From the NCBI GenBank assembly GCA_037176705.1, contig CM073898.1, positions 25,032,488 to 25,096,487 on the forward strand: a stretch of 64,000 nt of DNA. The letters are read 5' to 3'. Under the pieces are notes generated by a model, which was not told where the DNA came from, did no database searches, and saw only the letters and a program-made list of their open reading frames with translations. Within the stretch, counting starts at the first letter, position 1; every line of letters begins with the position of its first letter. The stretch is from Molossus alvarezi. Taxonomy: Eukaryota > Chordata > Mammalia > Chiroptera > Molossidae. Below, in pieces: positions 1-12,830 of the stretch. The translations under genes and the position numbers were made by a program.

Positions 1-1863
1 CATTACCCTCTTAGTTTCTTCCTACATAAGTTCCTATTAAGCTCCTCTATTAGGTTAACCTTTATTAAAATTTCCCTTGGATATATCTCTTGCTTTTTCA
101 AAAACATTTGATGGCTTCTCTGTGCCTACAGAATAAAATCCCAAGCTCTTCCATCTTCCTTTAAACCCTTCTAAACATGATTCCAATCTACCTTGGCTAT
201 CTTAGCTTTGTGGGTTGTCTACATGGACCACTTCTGGTAAAGTGGTCTTCCTACTGTCCCCAAAAGTAGCTTTTGCTTTTCCTCATGCATGTGTCTGCCA
301 CATCCATTTTTCTAGTAGGGAGCTATCCTCCCAAAGTCTTAGAAATTTTGTTGGCAGAACCATATTTCAGTTCTGTGAATTACAGCTTTATCCCTACAGC
401 TCAGACAAAGCCATTAAGTCCTGATTCAGGACAAAATCTGACCCAGACCCTTTAGTGTCCTGTATTCCTCTGCCCGCCCCTTAGAAGTCATTTTCATTAC
501 CCACAGACACCCCCTTCCTCTCACCTTTGTGTGATCACAGGTTCTTTGGCTTCCATGACCAACCATTTCAATACAAATCTTATTTTTTTTAGTTTGAAAC
601 TTTAAAACTTGAAACCCAGGGAACAAAATTTTTACCCAATGTCAAATTGAATTTGTTCATTGTTTAATTTTGCTGTGCAATTATCCAGCTGCAATACAAA
701 TGGATGTGAACCTTCTGTCTAAATACTTCTACATGGAATTCTCCTTGTATCAAATAATTGAAAGCCCTTAAAGGATGAAAGATGATCAGTATCAGTATAG
801 TCTCCTATTACAACTTGTCTTAGAGTGCTTAGATCCTCACATCTTGAGGGGATCTCCTTACAGCTAAAGAAAGTAGAGGCCTCCTCTCTGGTCCCCATAA
901 TACCAGTGCTCACTCATATCCTTGCATTTAGCATGGAACATGGAAGTTCACTTTCTGTCTCTTCCAGAGGCTCTTCTCTTCAAGGACAGAAACGAGGGTT
1001 TAGTCACCATATTTTCTTCCTGCTAGAAACACACAGCATTGAATAATGGCTCCCTGCTTTCTCAAGTCACCTTAAAATCCCTAGTGCCAAGTAAGGAACT
1101 GGCCTGTGTCAGGCTGCTCAGGAAATGTAAGAACCCAACACCCATCCTTGAGGAGTCTTCCCTTAAATCAAGTCCACATGGCTGTTGGCCATATGGTCAG
1201 ATGCTCTGCTCAGTAAGGCAAGGAGCCAAAGGAGCAGCACCCAGCCCTGCCAAGCACTGCCCATCTGTCCAGGAGGTCACAGCCCAGGTCACCACCATCA
1301 AGGATCTTCCCCGCTTGCTCCTCTTTTCCACATCGGGGCTTTTTGATCCCTTGGAAATCTGAGTCATTTTTTCCAAACCTATAGGAGACTACATTTCACT
1401 GCATTGGATGGGAGAGCATCACTGACTTTCTTTTACCCATCCTGTGAGCCTGAGTACTGGGCACATACTTGAGAACACAATTAAATAATTTTCCTGCACA
1501 TATTTCACAAATAAATTCACTAGACTATGCAGGATGATTGAGCCATTTGTGAATGGAACAGGAAACTAAAGTACATTATAAATATTCCTTACTCATTTTA
1601 ACATGTTGAATAGAATAATGTCACATTACCATGTGTTTGTGCTTTGAACACAGACTTTGTGTTGCTTTGTTGGAGCAAGGTTATTGTGATTTCAGTAAGC
1701 AGCCTGTAAAGCCTCAGCAGGCTGTGCAGGGAACTCTCTTAGGGGCAAAGTCTATTAGAAATGCACCAAACCTTAAGACCTGGCTTTGGGCAAAAATTTT
1801 ATGAGTTTAAACTAGTTATGTTCCTACTGACCTTTCACCAAAAAAAAAATAATATTTTTCTTT
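1..1863. other. Unassigned intergenic/intronic DNA with possible L2 relic
   Basis: No exon, RNA gene or young repeat is visible. Positions about 100-330 (wording such as 'gcctacagaataaaatccca', then 'ctaccttggctatctta') loosely resemble the old mammalian L2 LINE, but the match is from memory and weak. The open frames here are short, lack family resemblance and look like chance. The stretch ends at the target-site duplication of the next L1. Confidence 0.35.
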
Positions 1864-2741
1864 AAAAAATTAGCTTGTCAGGATTCCAAAATGGTGGCAG
1901 AGTAAATGGAAGCTACACAGACACTCTCCTAGGACCAAACTGGAATTACAACTAAAATAAAGAGAAATCACTGGGAAAAAGCAACAGAAAAGCAGCTGGA
2001 GAGGACCCATATAACCAGGGACAGTACAAAAGGACACTGAATTGAACCTGGTAGGATCTGCAGAGGTGGGAGAGGGTGGGCTGGGAGCCCACAGACAGCA
2101 GCTATTTGAGCTGTAAGCAGCTCCCTCAGGATTAAAATCCCAAGCCAGCTCCACAGCGCAGAGGACCGGGACAGAGCACTAAATTAGCTACAGCCACTTG
2201 CCTTGGGCTCTAGCAGAGGAAGGGTGGACTGGACTGGAACTGTGTGGATACTCAGGAGTTTGGAGAGCTGGGAGAATGTTGGGAGTTTTGTGCTGAATCA
2301 CTCCCTCACAAGACATAGCCTTCTTACTCAAAGAGCCCCTTTCCAGAGCCCCAGGGAGAAGCAACAGCCCCTCCCTTAGAAATTTAACCACCCAGCTGGG
2401 CCAGAGAAATGCAAATTGAGTCCTATTAATAGCCAGCATCTGCCCCATCCTCTAGAAATCTTCTTACCCTGAACACCTGAGGGATTTTTTTTATTCAGCT
2501 GAGGGCTACAACCCAAGGCTTATCAAGAAACTGAGACTAATAGCCTCCAGGCAAAAAGTTAAAGGATAATTGAACCTTTCCTGGGCTTGCAAATCTACCC
2601 AGAAAAGTAAGACTTGGCAGGGGTGTTTAACATGAGGACTCCCACACTCATCCAAACCCAGTAGAGGGAGCTACAAATAGCAGAACACCAACATCCACAG
2701 AGAAAATTTGGCAGGCTCCAAAACCAACTGAGATAGCCAAA

Positions 2742-3842
2742 ATGGTAAAACAAAGAAACAAATCCCAAATGAAAGAACAAGAGAACTCTACTGAAGATGA
2801 GATAAATGAAATGCAGTTTAGCAAGATATCAGAGGCAGAGTTTAGAGTGATGATAATGAAGAAGCTCAACAGCATGAGTAAAGAGCTCAGCACCATGAGT
2901 AAAGATATAGACACATTAAAAACCAATCAAGTGGAAATGAAGAATGACAAAGCAGAAATAAAGAACACATTGGAAGAAATAACCATCAGAGTAGAGGAAG
3001 CTGAGGACCGGATCAGCGAGTCAGAAGACAGGGTAGAAAAAATCACCCAATCAGAAAACCAAAAAAAATAATAATAATTAAAAAACAGAAAGACAGTGCC
3101 CTGGCCACTTTGGCTAGCAGTTAGAGTATTGGCCTTTGGACGAGAGAGTCCCAGGTTTGGTTCCTGCTAAGGGTACGTACCTCAGTTGCAGTTTGTCCTC
3201 GCCCAGTTGGGGTCATGTGGGTGGCAGCCACTCAATGTGTCCCTCTCACATCGATGTTTCTCTCTCTCACTCTTCTCCCCTCTCTCCCTCCCGCTCTATC
3301 AGAAGATAAATGCAAAAATGTCCTCAGGTGAGGATAAAAAACAAACAAACAAAAACAGAAAGACAGCTTAAGTGAACTGTGGGACAATTGAAAACGTAAC
3401 ATTTGAATCATAGGAGTTCCAGAAGAAGAAGAAAATGAGCAAGAGTTAGAGAATATATTTGAAGAAATAGTGACAGAAAACTTCCCTAACTTGGTGAAGG
3501 AAGAAGCCATTCAAGTTCAAGAAGTACAGAGAGGCTCAAGTAAGAAGAGCCCAAACAAGCCCACACCAAGACACATAGTAATTAAAATGCCAAAAATTAA
3601 AGACAAAGAGAGAATCCTGAAGGCAGCAGGAGAAAAGCAACAAATTACCTACATAGAACCCCCATTAGGCTATCAGCTGGCTTCTCAACAGAAACCCAAC
3701 AGGCCAGAAGGGGATGGCATGAAGTAATCAAGGTAATAAAAAACAAGTATCTGAATCCAAGACTACTCTATCCAGCAAGGCTATCATTCAAAATAGAAGG
3801 TGAAGTAAAAAGCTTCCCAGACAAAACAAGGCTAATACATTA
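2742..3842 (+). pseudogene. L1 ORF1 pseudogene (RNA-binding chaperone), split by a SINE
   Basis: The start ATG at 2742 opens a Lys/Glu-rich coiled-coil region (begins MVKQRNKSQMKEQ) of about 109 codons that runs into a stop in an A-run at 3069. A SINE (3097-3350) then interrupts the gene. Beyond it the RRM and C-terminal domain wording is recognisable ('NFPNLVKEEAIQVQE' near 3480; 'PTPRHIVIKMPKIKDKERIL' near 3565), ending at a TAG at about 3840. ORF1p normally forms RNA-binding trimers that package L1 RNA; this copy cannot. Confidence 0.9.
3097..3350 (+). mobile_element. VES-type tRNA-derived SINE (type A)
   Basis: A complete insertion in L1 ORF1, flanked by a perfect 16-bp TSD aaaaacagaaagacag (3081-3096 and 3351-3366). 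The order is a tRNA-like head (A-box-like 'tggctagcagttagagta', B-box-like 'ggtttggttcc'), a body, a CT-rich run, then 'tgcaaaaatgtcctcaggtgaggat' in outline and an A-rich tail. It is somewhat diverged from the younger copies. Confidence 0.93.
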
Positions 3843-6800
3843 GCACCAAACCAGCACTGCAAGAAATGTTAAAAAGATGGCTGTAATTAGTAGAAGAAAT
3901 AGGATGAAAAATAGAACCACACTAAACAAAAATGGCAATAAATAAATACATATCAATAATAACCATAAATGTAAATGGACTGAATGCTCCGATAATAAGA
4001 CATAGATTAGTTGATTGGATAAGAAAGCATGACTCATATATGTCATTTACAAGAGACCCACCTCTCAACAAAAGACTCACATAGGTTGAAAGTGAAGGAA
4101 TGGAAAAAAATCTTCCAAGCAAACAAAAAGGAAAAAAACAGCTGTGGTAGCAATACTCATATCTGATAAAATAGATTTCAAAATGAAGGCCATAACTAAA
4201 GACAAAGAAGGCCACTACATAATATTTAAAGGATCTATGCAACAGGAGGATATAACCTTGGTAAACATATATACACCCAATATAGGAGCACCAACATATA
4301 TTAAAAATCTTCTGGAGGACTTCAAAGGAGAAATCGACAGCAATACAATCATAGCAGGGACTTCAACACCCTGCTGACATCACTGGATAGATCCTCTAGA
4401 CAAAAATTAACAAGGAAACAGAGACTCTAAATGAAGCACTAGATCAAATTGATTTAATAGATTTCTACAGAGAATCATACCCCAAAACTGCAGAATTCAC
4501 ATTCTTCTCAAGTGCACATGACATATTCTCAAAGACAGACCACATGTTAGGACACAAACTAAGTCTCTACAAATTCACGAAGATTGAAATTATATCAAGC
4601 ATCTTCTCAGATCACAATGGAATGAAACTAGAAACCAATTACAACAAAAACATTCAAACACATGGAGGCTAAATAGCATGCTATTGAACAATGAATGGGT
4701 TACCAAGGAGATCAAGGAAGAAATTAAAAACTTCCTGGAACCAATGACAATGAACACACAACAATACAAAATCTATGAGATGCAGAGAAAGCAGTACTGA
4801 GAGAGAAGTTCATAGCACTACAGCCTACCTCGAGAAACAAGAAAAATGTCTAATTGAATATCTAACCTCACAACTTAAAGAAGTAGAAAGCAAACAAAAA
4901 GAAAACCCCAGAGCAAGTAGAAGGAAAGAAATAGTGAAGATCAGAGCAGAAATAAACAACATAGAAACCAAAAAAACAATTCCAAAGATCAATGAAATAA
5001 AGAGCTAGTTCTTTGAAAAGATAAACAAGATTGATGGACCGTTAGCTAGACTTACCAAGAAACAAAGAGAGAGGACCCAAATAAACAAAATCAGAAATGA
5101 AAGAGAAGTAACAACCGACATCACAGAAATACAAATAATCGTTAACAAATACTATGAACAATTTTACAGCAACAAATTGGAAAATCTAAGTGAAATAGAC
5201 AAATTTCTAGAAATACATAGTCTCCCAAAACTGAAATGGGAAGAGATGGCAAATTTGAACAGACCAATTAACAACTAAGGAAATTGAAGATGTAATCAAG
5301 ACTCTTCCAGCAAACAAAAGCCCAGGCCTGATGGCTTCAGAGGGGAGTTTTACCAAACATTCAAAGAAGAAATAGCACCCATTCTCCTCAAACTGTTCCA
5401 AAAAATTCAAGAAGAAGGAAGACTTCCAAACTCGTTTTATGAGGCCAGCATAATTGTAATTCCAAAACCAGGTAAAGACACTACAAAGAAAAGAAAACTA
5501 CAGGCCAATGTCCCTGATGAACATAGATGCCAAAATCCTTAACAAAATATTAGCAAATTGGATCCAGCAATACATTAAAAAAATTATTCACCATGAGCAA
5601 GTGAGATTTATCCCAGGGATGCAAGGATGGTACAATATTTGCAAATCAATAAATGTGATACACCACATAAACAAAATGAAAAATAAAAACCATATGATCA
5701 TATCAATGGATGCTGAAAAAGCATTCGACAAAATCCAGCATCCATTTCTGATAAAGACACTCAGCAATGTCTCAACATAATAAAGGCCATATATGAAAGA
5801 CCTACAGCCAACATCATACTCAATGGGCAAAAACTAAAGGCATTTTCCTTAAGAACAGGAACGAGAGAGGGATGCCCACTTTTGCCACTCTTATTTAACA
5901 TCGTACTGGAAGTCTTAGCCATGTGAAGAAAAAATAAAAAATAAAATAAAACTAAAAAACAATCCCATTTACCATTGTGGCAAAAAAATTAAGATACCTA
6001 GGAATAAACTTAACCAAAGAAGTAAAAGACCTATTTGCAGAAAACTACAGGACATAGAGAAAAGAAATAGAGGAAGATATTAAAAAGTGAAAGCACATAC
6101 CTAGTTCATGGACTGGAATAATTAACATCATTAAAATGTTCATACTACCCAAAGCAATCTATAGATTTAATGCAATCCCCATCAAAATACCAATGACATA
6201 TTTCACAGAACTAGAACAAATACTTCAAAAGTTTATTTGGAACCAAAAAAGACCCCAAATAGCCACAGCAATCTTGAAAAAGAAGGACAAAGTAGGAGAG
6301 ATTACAGTACTGGTTATCAGGTTATACTACAAAGCTACTGTAACCAAAACAGCCTGGTACTGACACAAGAACAAGCATAAAGATCAATGAAATAGAACAG
6401 AGAACCTAGAAATTTACCAAAGATATTATGTTCAATTAATATTTGACAAAGGTGGCAAAAGCATACAATGAAGTAAAGACAGCTTCTTTAATAAATGGTG
6501 TTGGGAAAATTAGACAGCTACATGCAAAAAAATGAAACTAGGCCAGCTTACACCATACACAAGAATAAACTCAAAATGGATAAAAGACTTAAAAGTGACC
6601 CGTGAATCCATAGAAATCTAGAATATGTAGGCAACAAAATTTCAGACATCATACACAGCAGAATTTTCACTGATACAACGCCTAAGGCAGGAGAAACAAA
6701 GGAGAAAATGAACACATGAGACTACATCAAACTAAAAGGCTTCTGCACAGCAAAAGAAACAATCATCAAAATGGAAAGGCAACCCACTACATGGGAGAAC

Positions 6801-6893
6801 ATAATCGCCAATGATAGATCAGATAAGGGGTTAATTTCCAAATATATAGAGTGCTCATACAACTCAACAAAAGGAAGACAAAGAACCCAATTA

Positions 6894-7050
6894 GCCCTGG
6901 CCAGTTTGGCTCAGCGGTTAGAGCGTTGGCCTGCGGTCCGGAGAGACCCGGGTTCGGTTCCCGCTAAGGGCATGTACCTTGGTTGCAGTTTGTCCCCGGC
7001 CCTGGTTGGTCGTGCGGGTGGCAGCCACTCGATGTGTCCCTTCACATCGA

Positions 7051-7086
<36 letters not shown>

Positions 7087-7150
7087 TCTCTCTCTCTCCC
7101 ACTCTATCTGTACAAAAAATGGAAAAATGTCCTCGGGTGAGGATAAAAAA
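6894..7150 (+). mobile_element. VES-type SINE (type A) with expanded (TC)n
   Basis: It starts gccctggccagtttggctca and contains A-box 'tggctcagcggttagagcg', B-box 'gggttcggttcc', a (TC)n tract at about 7053-7105 and the tail 'tgtcctcgggtgaggataaa'. It is inserted in L1 ORF2 sequence 'aacccaatta'. It lies directly 5' of a second SINE, which landed in the A-rich/target sequence just behind it. A clear TSD of its own was not found. Confidence 0.92.
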
Positions 7151-7174
7151 TAAATTTTTGAAAAATGAGCAGAG

Positions 7175-7401
7175 GCCCTGGCTGGTTTGGCTCAGTGGTT
7201 GGAGCGTCCACCTACGGTCCGGAGAGACCCAGGTTCAGTTCCTGCTAAGGGCATGTGCCTCGGTTGCAGTTTGTCCCCGGCCTTGGTTGGTCGTGCAGGT
7301 GGCAGCCACTCGATGTGTCCCTTTCACGTCGATGTTTCCCTCTCTCTCTCTTCCTCTCTCTCCCTCCCACTCTATCTGTACAAAAAATGGAAAAAAACAA
7401 A
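7175..7401 (+). mobile_element. VES-type SINE (type A) with shortened 3' end
   Basis: It is flanked by TSD aaaaatgagcagag (7161-7174 and 7402-7415). The head and body match type A, but after 'tacaaaaaatgg' it goes straight to an A-rich tail and lacks the 'tgtcctcgggtgaggat' segment of its sisters. Because it sits in sequence belonging to the flank of the preceding SINE, it is the younger of the pair. Confidence 0.9.
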
Positions 7402-8243
7402 AAAAATGAGCAGAGGACGTAAATAGACACCTCTCCAAACAGGACATACAAATGGCCAAGAGATGTATGGAAAAATGCTCAACATCACCAATTATCAGAG
7501 AGATGCAAATTAAAATGACTATGAAGTATTACCTCACACCTGCCAGAATGGCTGCCATCAACAAATCATCAAACAAGTATTGGCAAGGGTGTGGAGAAAA
7601 GGGGACTCTAGTACACTGCTGGTGGGAATGCAGACTGGTGCAGCCACTATGGAAAACAATATGGTGTTTCCTCAAAAAATTAAAAATTGATCTGCCATTG
7701 GACTCAGTGATCCCACTTCTAGGAATATATCTTAAGAAGCCTGAAACATACCCCTATGTTCATAGCAGCACTATTTACAATTGCTAAGATCTGGAAATAA
7801 AACAAAGCAAAACAAAACAAAAAACTGGTACATATACACAATGGAGTACTATGCAGCTATAAGAAAGAAAAATCTCTTATCCTTTGAGATGACATGGAGG
7901 AAGCTGGAGAGCATTATACTAAGCAAAATAAGCCAATCAGAGAAAGACAAATACCATATGATCTCACTTATCTGTGCAATATAATGAATAAGGTGGGCTG
8001 ATGAACAAAATAGACCCAGAGACATAGAAAAGAGTATGATTCAGACAGACAGACCTCAGAGGAGGGGGCAGGGGGAAAGGATGAGATAAACCAAAGAACT
8101 TATATGCATGTATGTGTAATCAATGGACACAGACAACAATGCTGGGGTGGGGGCAGGATGGGGAGGAGGGTATCTAGGAGGGGAGGAGGAGAAACATCTG
8201 TAACAAAAATTAATTAATAAAAATTGGAAGAAAAAAATTAGCT

Positions 8244-9600
8244 CGCCATTTTCTCCTTTGCAGCTCGGGGCTGAGAAGGAGTGTCTTGCATTATGGAGAG
8301 TAAATTCTCTTTTTTAAAAAGCATTTTGGAGACCACAAGGATAAGATTCCAAATTGTCCAAAAGCTTTATAAAGAAGCTGAGTGAGGAAAACTGCAGGTC
8401 GTTAGGCGATTCTCAAGTGTGGTTTTGTAACCTCCAGGTTGGAGCCAGTGATTTCAAAGGGTTTCGCAATTCTCCCAGACAGATGACTTTATTTCTTTAT
8501 AAGTGCTAAATAACATATGCTACATAGCAATTTTAATGTGGGGAAGGGAAGGACCTCACTGACTGAAACAATAATGCCGTTTCACTAGGTATAAAGTTGG
8601 CTACCTGTGCCTTCTTTACCATAAACAGACAGGTTGGGGGGGCGACCTTCTGAGGTCTGCAACTTCAAGAAAAAAAGTCGATACTGCAAATTGATTTTTT
8701 TTTATCAGTATGTAAAGCAAACAAACTTAAAACACTGTAAGCATGTATTATTTTCCAAGTGCCTATAAACAATAATAATAATAATTGAAAGCCAAATCAC
8801 TGATTAGTGGAATTCTCTCAACTGTCAGAATCGTATGGTCACTCGGGACAGAGGTTTATTGTGGTTTGTAACCCAAGGTGGGAAGAACTATGGAGAAGAC
8901 CTCCTGGAAGGTGCCTGCATTCTCCCTTACAGTTCTTCCTTGTCAGGTCAGGCTGTCAGTCACCTCTTTGCTGTCCCCACGGTCCCCTCGTGGCTGGGAA
9001 GTACTCACTGAGTTTACTTCCACACAGTGGTTTGCCATAACATACTCAATTTTATTTTCTGAAAGTACTTCAACTTTGTATATTGGCACAAGCTAACTAT
9101 AAACATACCAAAGAAAAGGGCCTCATATAATCTAACCATTTATGGACACAGTACTTGGGGGAAAAAAGACTTAAAATTTTCTCTCATAAATTAAGGAAGT
9201 TGTCTGTAGGAGCTCTTGTTGAATTGGAGCTGACAACAGTATGAACAGTAGTCACGCCACTGAATTCTTTCCAGCTCCAGCCCCATAATTCACCCTCTCC
9301 CACATGTCCTCTACTCTTGAACTTAGAAGACTTTTCTTAATAAAGGTTACTTCTGGTATCTTAATTGGGAATGGAAGAGGGGAAAAGTTCAGTAGCTATT
9401 TCAGGACTCACAACGTGGTAGAAAACAACAGCTGGATTTAAAGACTAAGCATTTAGGATTGGGTGCACCTTCCACCAGATACTACATGTCTTACCCCGGG
9501 AAAGTGACTTGCCTTCTTTGAAATTCTGTCAACTGTTCAATGGATTCAGTCATTCAAAATCATTTTTATTATCTTCTAAAGTCCCCTTTAAGTATTGTGA
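8244..9600. other. Unassigned single-copy-looking DNA
   Basis: No young repeat or exon is recognised. Short homopolymers (G7 near 8637; T9 near 8695) and an (ATA/AAT)n near 8773 are the only low-complexity features. The open frames (for example 8807-9096, +) overlap in two frames and show no family resemblance. Confidence 0.5.
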
Positions 9601-9653
9601 TAGATAGATGATAGATACATACATACATACATACATACATACATACATACATA
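9601..9653. repeat. (GATA)/(ATAC)n microsatellite
   Basis: A tetranucleotide tract: imperfect gata units followed by about nine uninterrupted atac units. It is likely length-polymorphic. Confidence 0.97.
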
Positions 9654-10140
9654 ATCTGGACCAAACAGACCTATTGTAATAAGAATTTGCTCTTCAAAGT
9701 GAATAAACCAAGTAACAGGTTTTCCTTTTCATAATGCTGTCCTGGCACAGTCGGCATTTCCTGTGTGGATGTTCTATGTGTTATAAAGATTTCGGTTGCA
9801 TTTTCAAAATGTAAAAAGATAGCTGAAAACTCCCAATCCCCACTTTTTCAAGCCACCAACTGTTTCCAACAGCTCATGAGGAAATTATGAAACAGGAGAC
9901 TCCAGAATAACATAAACTCCCCATTGCCAACTGGACCCGGGGCCTGAGCCCTTGCCCTGCTGATCCGGGCTGGCCACAGACACAGGGAGGACTTCTGTTG
10001 CTCAGAGACTTGAACAGCCCAGACCAAAAGCTGTGGAGCAGCCCCCTGGGGCCTAAGGTCTTAATGACTTGAAAAAGGAAGGAAGGATGACCCCAAGGAG
10101 AGAATTTTCCCTAGGGCTGACAGCAGCTGACCAGAGGAAG
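9654..10140. other. Unassigned DNA
   Basis: No recognised gene or repeat between the two microsatellites. Confidence 0.5.
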
Positions 10141-10268
10141 GTAGAGAGAAAGGAGGGAAAGAGGAAGGGAGGGAAAGAGGAAGGAAGGAGGAAGGAAGGA
10201 AGGAAGGAAGGAAGGAAGGAAGGAAGGAAGGAAGGAAGAAAGGAAGGAAGAAAGGAAGGGAGGAAGGG
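10141..10268. repeat. (GGAA)n purine microsatellite
   Basis: Nearly pure purine on the + strand: aggaagg units with occasional gaaa or ggga variants, including more than ten perfect ggaa units at about 10,185-10,235. The Lys/Gly-rich open frame across it (10,069-10,272) is a by-product of the repeat, not a gene. Confidence 0.97.
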
Positions 10269-12660
10269 TTGATTTTATGGCTTTCTTCTACAGACTTACC
10301 TATTCAAGGAAGAATTAACTTTCAATAATCAGTGGTTATACAATTTGAACTCTCTATCTCACAACTGCCATATAGTTCTACTGGAGACCAAGCAATTGAA
10401 ATGGACTCACATTTTTAAATGTGTCATTTTGCAGAGCAAGGAATAAATCAGCAAGGGACTCTCAGAAACAGACTATACTGTCACACCCCCAAGAGCGAGG
10501 AGTTCAGCAGCCACACATTAGGGTCCCTAACACTGCACATCCTTAATTATGGGACATTCACAGGGGGGCTTTCCCAAGTGTTATTTTCATAAGCAGATTA
10601 ATATAGGGACTTTTTCTTGCATTTGTTTAGAAAAATCTTGTCCTGATGTAGAACATTCAAGCTTCACTGCTCACAAATAAGCTAAAGTCTTTCTTCTGAA
10701 TTGTCCCTAGCCTTTAATCTCATCTCGTCGGAAGCAGAAATCATGCTTAATTTTGTTTCGTTTTGTTTTTTTCCTTCTAATATAGAAAGCACGTCAGATA
10801 AAAGAACTAGAGAGAATGTGAATGCTGACCCTATATTATGCTTTTAGTTATTTGTGATGTCCTATGTACATACTTACTCTAATGTGAACTTCTCCCATTC
10901 ACCCCCTTTACCCGCAGGCTGTTAGAATCCTACCAGTGTATTGTTCTAACCTTGAGTGAACAGCTTCTTAACTTACCTACAGCCCTGGGAAGCCCACTGA
11001 ATTTAACAACTGTAAAGTCCTAGCAGGAGTCAAGATTTCCCAATTACAAGTCCGAGGGAGTTTCCTGGGTCCATCGGGCTCAGCACTGCCTCCTCACAGG
11101 GCCCATGAACCACTAAGATGGCTGGTTGTCAGGGTGATCCTTTTCTTTTTCCAGCCAACTATCTTTGAAAAAAAAAAAAAAAAAAAAAATTCCCTTTGAA
11201 CGCACTCGTTTCTTTCCCAAATAACTGGGTTTAATAATGAATTCCTTATTAGGCCAAATCCAGCACGCTGAAATATCTGCCAAGCACACCCAATTCTGCA
11301 CAAAAGGGCCCTGGAAATAGCCAGTAGCTACTTCGAGGGACGGACATGGGAGAGGGCTCGCTGAGGAGTTTCCCATCAGTGGCCGGAGGTCCACCATGGC
11401 CTGGCTGTTTGCAGCTTTGGGCTGAGCTATGCATCACATTGTTCATGTAAAGAAAAAGCAACTGTTCTCCCCGAGTGCCCCTTCCCTGTTCCAAATGGCT
11501 GCCATCAACAGCCCCAAGACCCTAATTGCCACAGCCTATTAGAAATAATGAGACGTGCATGGCAGAAGCCAAGGGTAAAAGCGACATTGCACAACACGGA
11601 AGGTCAATATCAACATATCCCGCCAGTGAGTGCAAAGGGCACCCCGACTGGTGGCTCATTACTGCGGTTGACCCACAGGGAAAGTGTCATTCTGCAGAAA
11701 GGCTTTCTCAGGATGGGGCACAAAAGTTACAAAAGATAAGGACTTGCCTGTGGAACGCGCTCAACTAATGAGAGCTGCACACTGAAACATCCCGATGACC
11801 TCACAGATGGGGAGGCTGATTAAGGTGGCTACACGAGGCTCCTTTCTTGTCTGACAGCCCATTGAGAAGCTTTGGTGAGATGTGACTAACAGGCCGTTAA
11901 GGTGTCTCCATCTTGTCTGGCATGGTCCATGCTTCGGGCAAAACAAACATGAAAAATAAGTCCAAACCGACGTGCGTGTCTGAGTTTAGTTTTCAGAGAC
12001 ATGTTTTGGGAAACGAGCACTGGTGGGGCCGTCAGCTATGATTCCTTTATGGCTAAGGGGGTTTGTGACAACTTGCGTGACTAATCGCATGACTGCGCTG
12101 GGGGTGAGCCAACAGCAAATTTAGGTCTTGAGCACTTGACAAAACAACCCTACTGTTCAGTGGGTGCAATGCTACGGAGCTGCACGTGAAATTAAATGAA
12201 AGCTTCGCAGGAGTTTACACCTCAGTCGTTCAGTGCTGATGCGGAGCACAAAGGAAGGGTTTTTGCCACTTCAAAATACGTCCGTGCAACAATGGAGACA
12301 TGAAACCGCGTTTTTGTTTGCTTTGTCTGATGTTTGCTAAGACAGAGAGGTTCACAGAAGAAACTCGGGCGGTCTCTGGACTTTCACTTAGCACCTGGGA
12401 CTCTGCAGAGAGATCACCATTCCGGGTGCCCTGCCCCCTCTCACACCACAGAGGAGCACGAGAACGCACCTCCTGCTGCCTGTCTGAGCTCCTCCACAGA
12501 GCCAGAGGGAAGACCTTCCCATTGTCCACTTCACTTAAAACCATAAGAACCACTCATGTCTTGCCCAAACAGTCAAATCTCTTCATAAAAGAGCTTATCA
12601 CTGTATTAAATAAGGTTGTCCAAGGGTTTTTATAATGAGGTTTAAGAAAAACTTTCACAA
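10269..12660. other. Unassigned DNA
   Basis: About 2.4 kb without a recognised element. It contains an A-run of about 22 at 11,168-11,189. Several short overlapping open frames occur on both strands (11,526-11,768 +; 12,230-12,553 -; 12,300-12,635 +) with no recognisable domain and no visible splice-site pattern that I trust. This is the longest clean unique-looking stretch and would be a place to look for conserved non-coding sequence. Confidence 0.5.
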
Positions 12661-12664
12661 GCTT

Positions 12665-12825
12665 TTCTAACTAGTTGTACTAGTTATCCAGAGCTTTATG
12701 AGACATTATTACAAAACACAGGGGTTTAAACAACAATGAGCTTTTATTATCTCACATAGTTCCTCTGGGCAACCTCATAACACAGCCCAGATGTTGACCA
12801 GAGCTGTGATACCATGTGAAGGCTT
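12665..12825 (-). mobile_element. Possible MaLR-type LTR relic
   Basis: The text 'gttatccagagctttatgag...acaaaacacaggggtttaaacaac...cttttattatctcaca' follows, in the antisense direction, the conserved 3' end of mammalian MaLR (MLT1/MST) LTRs: repeated 'ataacaaa', 'cttaaacaaca', 'tttat.tctcaca'. It is short and diverged. The family assignment is from memory. The SPIN remnant follows immediately. Confidence 0.4.
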
Positions 12826-12830
12826 GTCTG

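Larger units (their letters stand above)
3932..7984 (+). pseudogene. L1 ORF2 pseudogene (endonuclease/reverse transcriptase), RT core deleted
   Basis: It begins MAINKYISIITINVNGLNAP at 3932, the usual start of the L1 endonuclease, and ends HMISLICAI before the stop at about 7984. Recognisable blocks include the thumb/RT wording '[20 protein letters not shown]' near 5530 and the C-terminal Cys/His motif '[15 protein letters not shown]' near 7590. The frame is broken many times. Between 'LEVLA' (about 5920) and 'TIPFTI' (about 5960) some 100 codons including the catalytic FADD motif are missing compared with the copy at 27,350-29,612. Two SINEs interrupt the 3' third. Confidence 0.9.
1864..8243 (+). 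mobile_element. Near full-length, decayed LINE-1 with TSDs
   Basis: A complete L1 insertion bounded by the 12-bp duplication aaaaaattagct (1864-1875 and 8232-8243). Order: 5' UTR (from about 1876, starting near 'aggattccaaaatggtggc'), ORF1 (2742-3842), ORF2 (about 3932-7984), a purine-rich 3' UTR and an A-rich tail at about 8230. Three type A SINEs are nested in it (3097-3350, 6894-7150, 7175-7401). Both ORFs carry indels and stops, so it is dead. The RT catalytic FADD region is deleted near 5920-5970. The 5' UTR differs from that of the HAL1-type elements later in the window. Confidence 0.93.

Noticed and set aside
6771..7409. 212-codon frame as a novel protein
   Set aside because: It is L1 ORF2 text running through two SINEs.
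10069..10272. Lys/Gly-rich small protein
   Set aside because: It is a translation of the (GGAA)n microsatellite.
11526..12635. Short frames in the unique-looking region as host exons
   Set aside because: Overlapping frames in several phases, no domain, no supporting splice signals I can rely on.
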